The notes: a model not told the origin generated them from the sequence alone. DNA of 64,000 nt from Scleromatobacter sp964418745 (GCA_964418745.1 CAYQMX010000005.1:186001-250000), one strand, 5' to 3'; shown: positions 1-8,235, counted from the stretch's first letter. Program-made: numbers and translations.

Positions 1-231
1 GAAGGCACCGGCAGCGCGAGCCGGATCGCGCGGATGCAGTTGCTGCTCGCGCCGCCCTCGATCGACCGCGGCGAGATCACCGACAAGAGCTCGATCAACC
101 AGCGCGCCGTGCTGTCGAATCGCGCCGCCACGGTCGAAGCCATGTACCGGAACGACGCCGGCGATCCCTACCTCCACTTGCCCAGCGCTCGAAGACTGGC
201 GACGCCGACTCCCCGCGGAGACACGCCATGA
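1..231 (+). CDS. Feruloyl-CoA synthase, C-terminal end (partial)
   Basis: The reading frame is open from the first base and ends in TGA. The visible 76 residues match the extreme C-terminus of the AMP-forming feruloyl-CoA synthase family: a PPSID-x-GEITDK stretch followed by SINQRAVL and a basic helix. The full enzyme activates ferulate and related hydroxycinnamates with CoA and ATP at the start of lignin-monomer breakdown in the cytoplasm. The last bases overlap the next start codon as ATGA, so the two genes were translationally coupled. The catalytic body lies outside the window. The 16 or so residues after the conserved end are low-complexity and could be a diverged tail. Assignment to feruloyl-CoA synthase rather than another acyl-CoA synthetase rests on the ITDKxxINQRAVL signature. 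Confidence 0.8.
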   Translation, partial: EGTGSASRIARMQLLLAPPSIDRGEITDKSSINQRAVLSNRAATVEAMYRNDAGDPYLHLPSARRLATPTPRGDTP

Positions 232-719
232 GCTTGCAAGGACAATCCGCCATCGTCACCGGCAGCCGTTCCGGACCCCGCATCGACCACAGCGCGCTGC
301 AACACTTGCTGGGTTATGCACTGGCGCAGGCGCGGGTCGCCGCCAACAAGGCGTTCTTCGACGCGGTCGGCGGCCCGTTGCAGCTGCGGCCGGTCGAATT
401 CAGTCTGGTGATGCTGCTGCGGGACAACGACGGCGTCACGCAGCGAGAGCTCGGCGCGGCCCTGAACCTCAACGCTCCGAACCTGACGACGCTGCTCACG
501 CGCCTGCAGGAGCGCGGCCTGGTGAGCCGCGAGCGCAGCGACAGCGACCGCCGCGCGCAGTTGATCCGCTTGACGGCCGCAGGCGTCAAGCTTGCTGCAC
601 AGGCTGAAAAGGCCGCATCCACGATGGAGACGGCCATTCGCAAGCGATACTCGACAGGCGAGTGGACCCTCCTGCTCGAGCTGCTGCACCGTTGCGGCAC
701 GGCGTCGTTTTCCGAATGA
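228..719 (+). CDS. MarR-family regulator with a dehydrogenase-derived N-terminus (chimeric)
   Basis: The protein has 163 residues. From about residue 17 it is a standard MarR winged-helix repressor, with a recognition region (TQRELGAALNL, then NLTTLLTRLQERGLVSR) and the wing RSDSDRRAQLIRLT at about 70-125. The first 13 residues, MSLQGQSAIVTGS, are not MarR-like. They match the start of a short-chain dehydrogenase up to the TGG(x)G cofactor loop. The start overlaps the feruloyl-CoA synthase stop by four bases, as expected for a catabolic operon. The simplest reading is an in-frame deletion that removed most of a dehydrogenase gene and joined its start to the downstream regulator. MarR proteins in these clusters usually respond to hydroxycinnamoyl-CoA. 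Whether the fusion is stable and binds DNA cannot be seen. Confidence 0.75.
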   Translation: MSLQGQSAIVTGSRSGPRIDHSALQHLLGYALAQARVAANKAFFDAVGGPLQLRPVEFSLVMLLRDNDGVTQRELGAALNLNAPNLTTLLTRLQERGLVSRERSDSDRRAQLIRLTAAGVKLAAQAEKAASTMETAIRKRYSTGEWTLLLELLHRCGTASFSE

Positions 720-879
720 CTGGCTGCGGCCGCTTCCGGTCGCTCGCGGATCAGGAAGGTCGTGCTGCCCATGACCGTTTCCAAACTACGGCCCTCAACG
801 CTCGCCGTCAGCTCGCATCGCGCTCAGAAAGCAAAAAACCCCTGACTCCGTTAAGAATCAAGGGCTTAGCTGTTCTGGT

Positions 880-1205
880 GGCCTGGGGCTCCCGCTGAAG
901 ACAGTGGTTAGGCCTTACGGCGCTTGAATGTGACGTTATGGCGGTGGGGGGGGTTGCTGGCAGTTTTCCCGTCGCGCGAAAAGTCGGCTGCGGTGTGGGG
1001 TCCAGCGCGCTTAAATATTAAGCACTTTCGGCGAGGATCGCAAGCTGCGATTTCGCCTGCAGTGATCATCTTCCCAACGACGTCTGATTGCAAGTGAGTC
1101 CGGCTCGAACGCAGCTCGACGTCAGGCAGGTCAATGCTTCGCGACGAAGGCAGCTCGAACCCGTCCGAGACCTTGTCGAACGGCAGGAGACGCCCTGATC
1201 TTCCT
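880..1205 (+). repeat. Left copy of a long imperfect direct repeat bounding the accessory region
   Basis: This stretch is repeated in the same orientation at 61833-62152, with small indels and by eye about three quarters or more of the bases identical. Conserved blocks include CTGAAGACAG.GGTTAGGC, GTCGGCTGCGGTGTGGG, a GCTTAA-ATA-TTAAGC palindrome (1009-1023), GGATCGCAAGCTGCGA and GGAGACGCCCTGA. No convincing protein is encoded on either strand. The two copies enclose the whole mobile-gene mosaic, which suggests old ends of an island or a dispersed noncoding element. The divergence argues against a fresh site-specific duplication. The preceding stretch, 720-879, has no gene, only a poor terminator-like pairing near 833-868. 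Confidence 0.7.
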
Positions 1206-1271
1206 GCAATCGCAAAGTGTGTAGAGCCGTGATGCGCCTGCCGACATACGCGTTTGTCTACACCTGCAGAA

Positions 1272-1290
1272 GCTTCCACAACATGGAAGC
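1272..1290. repeat. Perfect 7-bp inverted repeat upstream of the AlpA-type gene
   Basis: GCTTCCA is followed by a five-base loop and TGGAAGC. It lies about 110 bases upstream of the AlpA-type start codon and just outside the left long repeat. It is not followed by a T-run, so an operator or recombination-protein site is more likely than a terminator. The role is inferred from position only. Confidence 0.4.
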
Positions 1291-1401
1291 GGTCAGGGGT
1301 TCGAACCGGTTATCCGGCGACATTTTTCTCCCGAAAATCATCGCTCGCGCATCCCAGCAATCGGCCTAGAGTCTGCAGACCGGTTGAACTCGGAGTCCAA
1401 G

Positions 1402-1629
1402 ATGCACTCAGACCAATCCCAACCCGTCGCGTCGCTGCCTGATCAGTCCGCGCCGCTGATGCGCATGCCCACGGTCATCCGTTGGACGGGGCTGGCGCGG
1501 TCCACGATCTACCGCCTGATTGCGGAGCAAAAGTTTCCTGCCCCGGTCGTGCTCGCCACACGCGCAGTCGCCTGGCGCCGGACGGACCTTGAGCGCTGGA
1601 GTGAAGCACGCCAGCCCGCCGTTCACTGA
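1402..1629 (+). CDS. AlpA-family helix-turn-helix regulator or excisionase
   Basis: This is a 75-residue protein with the AlpA / MerR-like excisionase fold. The RMPTVIRWTGLARSTIYRLI stretch is the recognition helix-turn-helix, followed by KFPAPV and the WRRTDLERW motif typical of AlpA. Such proteins regulate or direct excision of integrative elements and usually sit next to the integrase gene. The start chosen is ATG 1402, with GGAG at 1392-1395 six bases upstream; an in-frame ATG at 1384 lacks this signal. Its place just inside the left repeat suggests that it belonged to the integration module of the island. No integrase is found beside it, so that gene may have been lost to the neighbouring IS remnant. 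Confidence 0.8.
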   Translation: MHSDQSQPVASLPDQSAPLMRMPTVIRWTGLARSTIYRLIAEQKFPAPVVLATRAVAWRRTDLERWSEARQPAVH

Positions 1630-1631
1630 CC

Positions 1632-1890
1632 AAAGTACGCTTGAGACTCAGGGCCGACGTGCCGTTCTTCCCCGGGGCGAAGTTCCAGCAGGCGGCGAAT
1701 CGGAGGGTGGGCGGCGTGCGCGTTCGATCGAAGCTCGTGTCCGCGGTCACGGACGCTCGACTGCCACAGGTCGTGCACAGAAACCTGCCATCGCCCAAAC
1801 GCCACCCTCCGGCACGGCGCAGTGCGGGCACACAAAGCCCACCGGCCATCGCAACGACTCGAGGTAGCCCAAGCAGTCGAAATCAGACTG
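1632..1890 (-). pseudogene. IS1595-family transposase remnant (N-terminal zinc-ribbon part)
   Basis: Read from about 1890 downward, one frame gives FDCLGYLESLRWPVGFVCPH plus CAVPEGGVWAMAG. A second frame continues with FLCTTCG, SVTADT, FDRTRTP and KNGTSALSLKR. Together these are the N-terminal zinc-ribbon (CPHC and CTTCG pairs) and the following helix of an IS1595-type transposase. The change of frame and the missing catalytic DDE/N-K domain show it is dead. The fragment ends a few bases from the AlpA-type stop codon, so insertion followed by deletion may have removed whatever followed that gene, possibly an integrase. The remaining bases to 2049 carry no other recognisable gene. Confidence 0.65.
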
Positions 1891-2049
1891 AAGCCCGGCC
1901 GACAATTCGCCGAAGGCGCCGGAAAAGCGAATTCCGGCCTTCGGGAGTGCGATCGAACCGTATGCGGTCTGGGTTCAACACACGGTACCTGCGCTGCATC
2001 AGGCAGCGCGGTCGAATCGTCAGGCGTGCGCAGCCGGGAGGTTCAAAGA

Positions 2050-2736
2050 TCAGCCCGCCGTAGCGGGAGCCTCGGTGGCAGCAGGCACCGGAGCCTGTAC
2101 CGGGGTCTTCTTCGTCGGGACCTTCTTGCGAGCAGGCTTGGCAACCGCCTTCTTCGCCGGTGCGGCCTTGGTTGCTGCGGGTGCCGGCGCAGTTGCCTTC
2201 TTCGTGGGAGCGTCCTTCTTCGCGGCGGCCACCTTCTTAGCTACCCTCTTCTTTGCAGCGACCTTGGGGGCTGCGCTCTTGACTGCGCGCGCCTGCTTAG
2301 CCGGCTTCGCTACCGCCTTCGATGCCGCACGCTTGGTTGCCGGCTTGGCTGCAGGCGTTTCAACGGCAACGACATCTGCATTTGCAGCTGCGGGCTTGTC
2401 GATCAGGAACGCGTCACGGTTCTTCGCCTTCGCGATCCATGCGGGGGTACGGCCGAGTCCGGACCAAGTTGCACCTGAGCGCGGATCCGCATACTTGGCG
2501 GGCTTCCTGCCCGTCGAAGTCTTGGCAGCCTTCGCAGCCTTGACACCGACCGACTTCTTCGAAGCTGTCGCTAGGACGTCCTTGGCACCGCCCACCAGGT
2601 GTTCAATCGTCACGCCATGATCGGCCATGAGTTTGCGAACCTTGGCAATGGAGTTGCCCAATTCAGCCTTGGTAATACGCTCAACTTGAGCTTCCAATGC
2701 GGCGATCTTCTTCTTGAGTGCAGTCAGTTTCGGCAT
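2050..2736 (-). CDS. H-NS family nucleoid protein with a long Ala/Lys/Pro tail
   Basis: The protein has 228 residues, about twice the usual H-NS length. Residues 1-50 (MPKLTALKKKIAALEAQV...) form the coiled-coil oligomerisation region. The DNA-binding motif YADPRSGATWSGLGRTPAWI lies at about 92-111, and the rest is a histone H1-like tail of AAKK/AKPAK repeats. Proteins of this kind bind AT-rich or foreign DNA and silence it; the tail would add sequence-independent DNA contact. The start is ATG 2736, because upstream in-frame codons read through a noncoding-looking stretch before the conserved MPKL start. It may keep the accessory genes quiet in the host. The basic tail is low-complexity, so its exact length may vary between strains. 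Confidence 0.85.
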   Translation of the reverse strand: MPKLTALKKKIAALEAQVERITKAELGNSIAKVRKLMADHGVTIEHLVGGAKDVLATASKKSVGVKAAKAAKTSTGRKPAKYADPRSGATWSGLGRTPAWIAKAKNRDAFLIDKPAAANADVVAVETPAAKPATKRAASKAVAKPAKQARAVKSAAPKVAAKKRVAKKVAAAKKDAPTKKATAPAPAATKAAPAKKAVAKPARKKVPTKKTPVQAPVPAATEAPATAG

Positions 2737-3155
2737 TGTTCTAGTGGAAGTGGAAGGGGATAGGCATTTTATCCCTGTAGGAACCAAAGAGCTACCCAAG
2801 CGGCGGTTTTCGCGCCAAATGGCGAGAAGAATTGTATTTCTGTACCTATCGCGTTGCCGCAAGAGTGGCAATTGCTGGACGTACCAGGCGATCTCAAGAT
2901 CATTCGCGCGCATTCATCTGCTTGTCCGCGAGGAAGAACCCCAACGATGCGGCCATCCGCGCCTCCCGTGGAGGCACCCATCAAAGATCACATTGGTCGG
3001 ATCGACGGCATGCTGAGGCATCGCTGGCGCTACAGGAAGACTCCTCCGCCCATTGAGGCGACCATGGTCGGCGAATGCAGGTGTTTTCGGAGGAGTGTGC
3101 CGGCCGAAGCCTCTGACAAAATGATGCCGAAAGCTAACTGGGGAGGCTGACACAC
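2737..3155. other. Intergenic stretch without a recognised gene
   Basis: About 420 bases between the divergent hns-like gene and the next plus-strand gene. It must hold both promoters. Small frames on either strand lack homology and start signals, and no clear repeat or terminator was seen. Confidence 0.4.
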
Positions 3156-3554
3156 ATGGCTCGGCTCGGAATAGCCGAAGCGTTTGGGATGTACGGAGCA
3201 ACGCTCCGGAATCCACAGTGGTCCGTTTCTTCCTGGGCACCGGACGGAGCGCTCGTCGTAAGTCTTTGGGATCATCATTGCCGCCGAGGTGCGCCAGGCA
3301 CGATGGACTTTTCCGGAAGACTCGATCGATGGTCGGGGCCAGGAAACTCTGAATTCCGCAGGAATATTGCTCAAGCATACGAAGAGAAGTCGCGAGTACG
3401 CTTGGTCATCGTCAAGCCCGATGAGACTGCACGAGTCGAGGCCGGTGAAGACGCCAGCAAAGTGAAAAAGGAATTCTTTGTTCGAAATGACTTGCTCGGC
3501 GAAGTCGCGTCGCTAGTTGCCGAAGAGTACGTCTTCCGCTTTCGAAAGCCTTGA
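3156..3554 (+). CDS. Conserved hypothetical protein of accessory regions
   Basis: The protein has 132 residues and begins at an ATG with GGAGG nine bases upstream. The N-terminal half contains GATLRNPQWSVSSWAPDGALVVSLW, then a WSGPGNSEFRRNI motif and a C-terminal FFVRNDLLGEV segment. I recall similar proteins in mobile regions of many proteobacteria, but no function is established. There is no signal peptide or membrane segment, so it should be cytoplasmic. It stands alone between an H-NS gene and a broken phzF gene, and its neighbours give no functional hint. Codon use resembles the rest of the island. I assign no function. Confidence 0.65.
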   Translation: MARLGIAEAFGMYGATLRNPQWSVSSWAPDGALVVSLWDHHCRRGAPGTMDFSGRLDRWSGPGNSEFRRNIAQAYEEKSRVRLVIVKPDETARVEAGEDASKVKKEFFVRNDLLGEVASLVAEEYVFRFRKP

Positions 3555-3707
3555 TCCCGACCGACTGCGGTACCCGCACCCGGCCAGGAGCGGGCCTTGG
3601 CGGGAGACCGCTTTTGGGCTTCTCGATCACTTCACCAAGAAGCGCGATGGCATCTCCAAGCCCAACATTGCGCCCGATCCGGCTGCGCTTGCCGTCTCAG
3701 GCCCCGC

Positions 3708-4548
3708 TCATATCATCTGCCGAGCCGTCCCGCTGACGCGGACCGAGCCGCCCGGTTTGGGCCCGATGTCGGCGTGCAACAGCGAGCGCGCACCCATGTC
3801 CTCGCCCTGCACAATGTCGATGTGTTCGCCGTGCGGCCAGCCGAGTTCGCGCAGGTAGCCCGCGAGCGCGGCGGTCGCGGCGCCGGTGGCGGGGTCCTCC
3901 ACCACGCCGCCGAAGGCGAAGACGTTGCGGGTATGCCAGCGCGTCGGTGTTTCGGCGAAGGCGAGCAGGATCGTGACCCAGCCCTCGCGCGTCATCAGTG
4001 CGCGGCCGACCTCGAAGTCGTAGCGCATCGCCGCCAGCCTCGCTCGCGATCCGAGCCCGAGCACGAGGTGGTCGGCGCCGGCATGGATGCACGCGGGCGC
4101 CAGACGCGGATCGAGGTCGGCCTGGACCAACCCGAACAGTGCGAGTGCCTCGGCCAACACCGGGGGATGAGAGGGGCCGGCTGCCGAGCGTGGCCGGCGA
4201 CTGCAGCGCTGCGCCGACGAGCGCGCCGTCGCGATGACCCTCTACCGAGATGTCGGCCTGCGAAAGATGCAGCGCGAAGCGGCCGTCGCCGCGGGCACGC
4301 GCGAGGGCGGCGCCGAGCGCAATAGTTGCGTGGCCGCAGAACGGCACTTCGGCCGCGGGCGAGAAGTAGCGAACGTGCCAGCCGCCGTCTCCAGTCGGCG
4401 CGGCGAACGCGGTCTCGGAAAATCCGACCTCCGTCGCGACGCGTTGCATCTCGGCTGGAGTTGGCATGGCGCCGTCGCACAGCACGACGCCTGCGGGGTT
4501 GCCGCCGGACGCGCCGTCGGAGAAGGCTGCAATGCGCTGCACGTGCAT
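3708..4548 (-). pseudogene. PhzF-family isomerase, frameshifted
   Basis: The N-terminal half starts at ATG 4548 (AGGAA upstream) and has the family start HVQRIAAFSDGASGGNPAGV, the catalytic-Glu region GFSETAF and FCGHATIALG. The C-terminal half is in another frame and carries VLGLGSRARLAAMRYDF, the NVFAFGG segment and DPATGAATAALAGYL. The frames meet at a CCCCCGG run (minus strand) near 4160-4167, where one extra base would explain the break. PhzF proteins catalyse isomerisations or epimerisations of small acids; the phenazine enzyme is the prototype, but most relatives have unknown substrates. The sequence is otherwise intact, so this is either a recent mutation or a sequencing error in the homopolymer. 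Confidence 0.8.
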
Positions 4549-4823
4549 ATCGGGTTCCTTGGTTGACCAGGCGAAGCGCCCCACAGTATTTGACTTCATC
4601 GCCGGCCTAGCCGCCACGATGTCAGAATCAGCCGATGACCCACTGCCTGCTCCCTCGCTCCTTGCAGATGCTGGACGACGCCGGCAAGGTCACATATCGC
4701 GCGCCGTGAGTCTTGCGGGGAAGAAAGTGCGCGGACAATGCCGGGGTGCGCGAGGTCGGCCGTTGTCGCTGATCGGCCCAGAAACGGTCAGTCACGATAG
4801 ACTGGTTTCGGGCAATCCATCAG

Positions 4824-5243
4824 GTGGTCAAAGCTGTGCGCACTTACCCGCTCTTTCGCAACGACGGATTCATCTTCGCCTTCGAGATCGAGAGCACTTG
4901 GATCTCGTTTCATTCGATCTTCGGAGCACTGCGTTCAGTCGAGTGTGTCGCGAACATCAAGCGCAACTATTTCAACGAAGACATCGTTGGGCCTTTGACT
5001 CAAGAGATGAAGGATGCGTCCCGGACGGCTGTGCTAGACGAAGCGGCAAAAGCGAGACTCGAGGAAGACAAACCTGATGACGAATCAATGTTCGCTGTTC
5101 AAGAAGGTCAACAACACGCTGCACGACCTGCAGGCTGCGACGTCACAGACTTACGAACAGCATTTCCTGACGTTTGCCCGACTGATCGCAGACCCTTCGC
5201 TGAAGCCTATCAATCAGCGTCTGACGGCCGACTTGGACGTTGA
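4824..5243 (+). CDS. Hypothetical protein, probably chimeric or broken at its C-terminus
   Basis: The frame starts with a GTG and reads KAVRTYPLFRNDGFIFAFEI, then IESTWISF and KRNYFNED. This start is shared by a small family of conserved hypothetical proteins known to me only by sequence. After about residue 54 the sequence changes to a charged helix (LTQEMKDASRTAVLDEAAKA) not seen in that family. The last 55 codons overlap the next gene in a different frame and look like chance coding. The original gene therefore seems cut and joined to foreign sequence, and the functional product, if any, would be about 85 residues. No ribosome-binding site is clear. Confidence 0.35.
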   Translation: MVKAVRTYPLFRNDGFIFAFEIESTWISFHSIFGALRSVECVANIKRNYFNEDIVGPLTQEMKDASRTAVLDEAAKARLEEDKPDDESMFAVQEGQQHAARPAGCDVTDLRTAFPDVCPTDRRPFAEAYQSASDGRLGR

Positions 5244-6549
5244 GGACTTCCTCGATGAGAGCCAAAAGACTCAGAGCAGCATGCTTGGCTCGGCCCAGCT
5301 CGTATGGCCCGCTGACCTGGATCATGTGCTCGGGTTGAAGTGGCTTCTGATTCAGAAGCTGGCCGGCGATTCGAGGCTCCTTATCGGCTTTGCTCACTCC
5401 TTTTATTTCACCGGCCAAAATCTGACGAATGAGCTCCACAGTCTGACCAGGCAGCTGCTGCTCCCGTTTGTTCGCGACTACAAAGATTATGTGGGGGCCG
5501 CGATCCAGTCCGCTGGAGAATCGACTCCAGCGACCTCGGCCACGCGCACGCTCAGCGACGATGAACGAGGCCTGCTCGCAAGCCTTTTGGGCTTGATGCC
5601 CGATGCTGTATCCGGCGTGGACGTCAACGAGTTCCGCGCACAGCACCGTCATCAGCGAGCGTTGCTCGACAAGCTTCAACAAGAGCACGTCATCGAACGG
5701 TCCAACGAGCGCTATTTCTTGACGATACCGGCGCTCGCGCTGCTAGCTACCCCTGCGGCAAATCGAATCCTGAGTGACGCGGACGACCTCTATGCAGTCA
5801 TCCTTAAGCGCTACGATGGAAAGGCGCGGGCGTTGTCCATTAATGACCTCGCTCAGGAGGCCAAACTCACGGAGCTCGAGGCACGGCGAGCGCTGTCCTA
5901 CATGGTTAAGGGCGGGGGATGGCTCCATTCGCATCCAACCGACATCATGGCGACGCCCAACGCGACGATTACCGTCGCTGATGGAGTCCTGGACCACGAC
6001 AGCTTCCGTGCCATCGTCGCGAAACTTGAGTATCAGCGCACGCTGAATCCGTTCACTGGCGTGCCGATGTCGCCGCTAGGCGAACCAACCGCGCCAGAAG
6101 CGGGTGAGGCCGATTCAAGAAGGGTTGCGTCGAATCGAGCTCCGACATGGTTGCCGTCGCTGCCGGAAAAGCTCCGCCTTGTACTGGAGGAGGTGTACGC
6201 GGCGATGACAATCGGGCTGAGGGTGTTGCCGGCGATGGGGATCCGAACTGCGCTGGACCTATTGTTTGCGGACGTTCTCGGCGCGGACTGGGGAACGTTC
6301 GAGGAGAAGATCAAGAAGCTCAAGGCGCAGAGTTTCTTCAGTGCATCGGATGAGGCGCACGTAATGCCGGTCATTGACAGCGGCAATGCAGCTGCGCACC
6401 GAGGCCACGTTCCTGACGAGACGGATTTGGACACCATGCGCGAATTTGCAGAGCGCTTGATCTACGCTCGCTTCATCCTCCCCACTGCAGCGTCTCGGAT
6501 GGTTGCAAACACGCCACTGCGGCCTCCGAAGCCCGCGAAGACTACCTAG
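5077..6549 (+). CDS. DUF4145-containing protein with an internal winged-helix region
   Basis: The protein has 490 residues with three visible parts. Residues 1-150 are all-helical (LHDLQAATSQTYEQHFLTFA...). Residues 170-330 look like one or two winged-helix modules (e.g. LSINDLAQEAKLTELEARRALSYMV). The C-terminal 130 residues form a DUF4145 domain with VYAAMTIGLRVLPAMGIRTA, then FEEKIKKLKAQ, SGNAAAHRG and FAERLIYARFIL. DUF4145 is frequently found in restriction-modification and other anti-phage loci, where its role is unclear. The start is ATG 5077 with GGAAG upstream. The next gene, a metallo-beta-lactamase, begins 91 bases later on the same strand, so the two probably form one transcription unit. 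There are no membrane segments. A DNA- or RNA-binding sensor is my inference. Confidence 0.7.
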   Translation: MTNQCSLFKKVNNTLHDLQAATSQTYEQHFLTFARLIADPSLKPINQRLTADLDVEDFLDESQKTQSSMLGSAQLVWPADLDHVLGLKWLLIQKLAGDSRLLIGFAHSFYFTGQNLTNELHSLTRQLLLPFVRDYKDYVGAAIQSAGESTPATSATRTLSDDERGLLASLLGLMPDAVSGVDVNEFRAQHRHQRALLDKLQQEHVIERSNERYFLTIPALALLATPAANRILSDADDLYAVILKRYDGKARALSINDLAQEAKLTELEARRALSYMVKGGGWLHSHPTDIMATPNATITVADGVLDHDSFRAIVAKLEYQRTLNPFTGVPMSPLGEPTAPEAGEADSRRVASNRAPTWLPSLPEKLRLVLEEVYAAMTIGLRVLPAMGIRTALDLLFADVLGADWGTFEEKIKKLKAQSFFSASDEAHVMPVIDSGNAAAHRGHVPDETDLDTMREFAERLIYARFILPTAASRMVANTPLRPPKPAKTT

Positions 6550-6640
6550 CAGTACGCTAGCCGCCTCCGGCGCACTCGACAGTCTCAGGGCCGAGAGACT
6601 GTCAGCAGGCGTTCCTCCTTCCCAACTCGCGAGCTATCAA

Positions 6641-7972
6641 ATGGACAAACTCACCGCGCTTTCAGTCAAGGGCGAGGCATTCCTTCTTCGTCGTGTCGGC
6701 TACACGGTCCTCGTAGACAGTGGGTACGGCGCGAAACCGCTGATAGCGGCAATCTCGAAACTCAACGAGCCGATTCAGCACGTTGACATCGCAGTGTGCA
6801 CGCACGCGGACAACGACCACGCTGGCGGTTTTACGACGTTATTGGACAAGGGTCGTTTAACCGTCGGTGAGTTTTGGTTGCCTGGCTCATGGTCAGAATG
6901 GGTACCGCGTTTGCTTCTCCAGCCTGAGGCTGCCTTGGTGACGGTGGTGGACGATCTCCGGCGCATGTCTCGTGAGTTTCCTCAAGCCTTCGAGGGAGAA
7001 GGGCCGCGATCTCTCGCGAATGTGCTCAAAAGTGCCGCTGCGCGCGAACTGCCAGGCCCAAACGAAGCGCGAGCGCAAGAGCTTCGAAGAACTGCGGCCA
7101 GGGAACTACCGCCGGAGCGTCGTGAGTTGCCAGAGCAGAGGCGCAGAATACTGGGAGAGCGCGGCAATGACCTTCCGCGACCCGTGCTGGCTCGCCCAGA
7201 GGAGTCCGAGCAACTCGGAAGACTCCGCGAGCTTCGCGAGGAAATCGCTGAAGCGAGTCATGACATGCCGCGTCGAATCCTGAATGCAAAGGCAAGCGTT
7301 CGACGCATAGCAAGGAGTCGTGGATTGAACAGCCAGTGGCAAAGCTACTGGCTGACGCTGATCGATACCGCCGCTCGCATCCGAAAGATTGCTGAACAGG
7401 CGATCAAGCACGATGTGCCCATCAGGTGGTTCGACTACTCTTGCTTCGCCACATCAGGAGGCGCCTCAGGCGGGATTGACCCACTGCTGACGCCAATCAA
7501 CGCCGTAGAACTTATTGAGCCTCCGCCGTTGACCGTAAGCTTCTGGGCGTTTCTTTCGGTCGTCAATCAGGAGAGCCTAGTCTTCGTTTCCTCGACGCGT
7601 GGCGGAGCTGACGTCTTGTTTTCTGCTGACTCGCCACTCGGTTCAGGCGCTAACTTCGAGAAATCGTTTTTTGAAGATCACCGATTCTGCAGGCATGGAT
7701 TGGTCGTCACCGCTCCTCATCATGGCTCGCAGAGCAACGCGATTGCTTACGGTCACATGGAGCGAGCAAGCTGCCGACCGGCTTTGTTCGTTCGAAGCGG
7801 CGGCAAGAGCACCCACCCTGGGCGCACGTTTCGCGAACTTCCACCTGCCCAACGAGTGTGTGTGCACTGCCCCTATCGTGGCTACAAACACAGGCAAGCC
7901 GAGATTCTCTTGTCGGCTAGCTACTGGCATCATGGGAATCTGCGCATCAGCGGGCATGAGTGCGATTGCTGA
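6641..7972 (+). CDS. ComEC/Rec2-like metallo-beta-lactamase-fold hydrolase with a charged insert
   Basis: The protein has 443 residues. The metal-binding motif THADNDHAGG at about 53-62 and the later APHHGSQS motif near 357 place it with the ComEC/Rec2-type metallo-beta-lactamase proteins. Residues 140-250 form an Arg/Glu-rich insert of probable coiled coils, absent from typical family members. There is no signal peptide or membrane segment, so this is a free cytoplasmic domain rather than a competence channel. The start is ATG 6641, 91 bases after the DUF4145 gene. Free proteins of this kind occur in defence islands and presumably cleave a phosphodiester in a nucleic acid or nucleotide. The substrate is not shown by the sequence. 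Confidence 0.75.
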   Translation: MDKLTALSVKGEAFLLRRVGYTVLVDSGYGAKPLIAAISKLNEPIQHVDIAVCTHADNDHAGGFTTLLDKGRLTVGEFWLPGSWSEWVPRLLLQPEAALVTVVDDLRRMSREFPQAFEGEGPRSLANVLKSAAARELPGPNEARAQELRRTAARELPPERRELPEQRRRILGERGNDLPRPVLARPEESEQLGRLRELREEIAEASHDMPRRILNAKASVRRIARSRGLNSQWQSYWLTLIDTAARIRKIAEQAIKHDVPIRWFDYSCFATSGGASGGIDPLLTPINAVELIEPPPLTVSFWAFLSVVNQESLVFVSSTRGGADVLFSADSPLGSGANFEKSFFEDHRFCRHGLVVTAPHHGSQSNAIAYGHMERASCRPALFVRSGGKSTHPGRTFRELPPAQRVCVHCPYRGYKHRQAEILLSASYWHHGNLRISGHECDC

Positions 7973-8235
7973 TGATCTGCGCCAAAGCGAAACGCGGTCC
8001 CATCGGTGGGTGCTCCGCGATATTTTCTCGCCGCGAGTTTCGACGCTGCGGCTCTCGAAGCGGACTGCAATTCTCCGGATTCGGATTCTGAGCTCGACAC
8101 ACATACCTAGACTCGATGCGCCCAAGCTGCACACCGTCGCGCCGCAGGACCGCCTACGCGACAGTGACGCGCACGGAGTCCCGCTGGAGATACCCTGGAT
8201 CCAATGCGAGCAACAGAAGGGCGAGCCGCCCGCCG

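Noticed and set aside
900..945. Integron attC-like words (GTTAGGC and GCGTTATG)
   Set aside because: Similar words occur in both long repeats and near 10318-10360, but the paired core structure is poor, gene orientations do not fit a cassette array and no integron integrase is visible.
1290..1325. tRNA-like T-arm (GGGGTTCGAACC followed by a CCGGCGACA end)
   Set aside because: The bases around TTCGAAC do not form a five-pair stem and no acceptor, D or anticodon arm can be found upstream. It may be a decayed attachment site, but not a tRNA gene.
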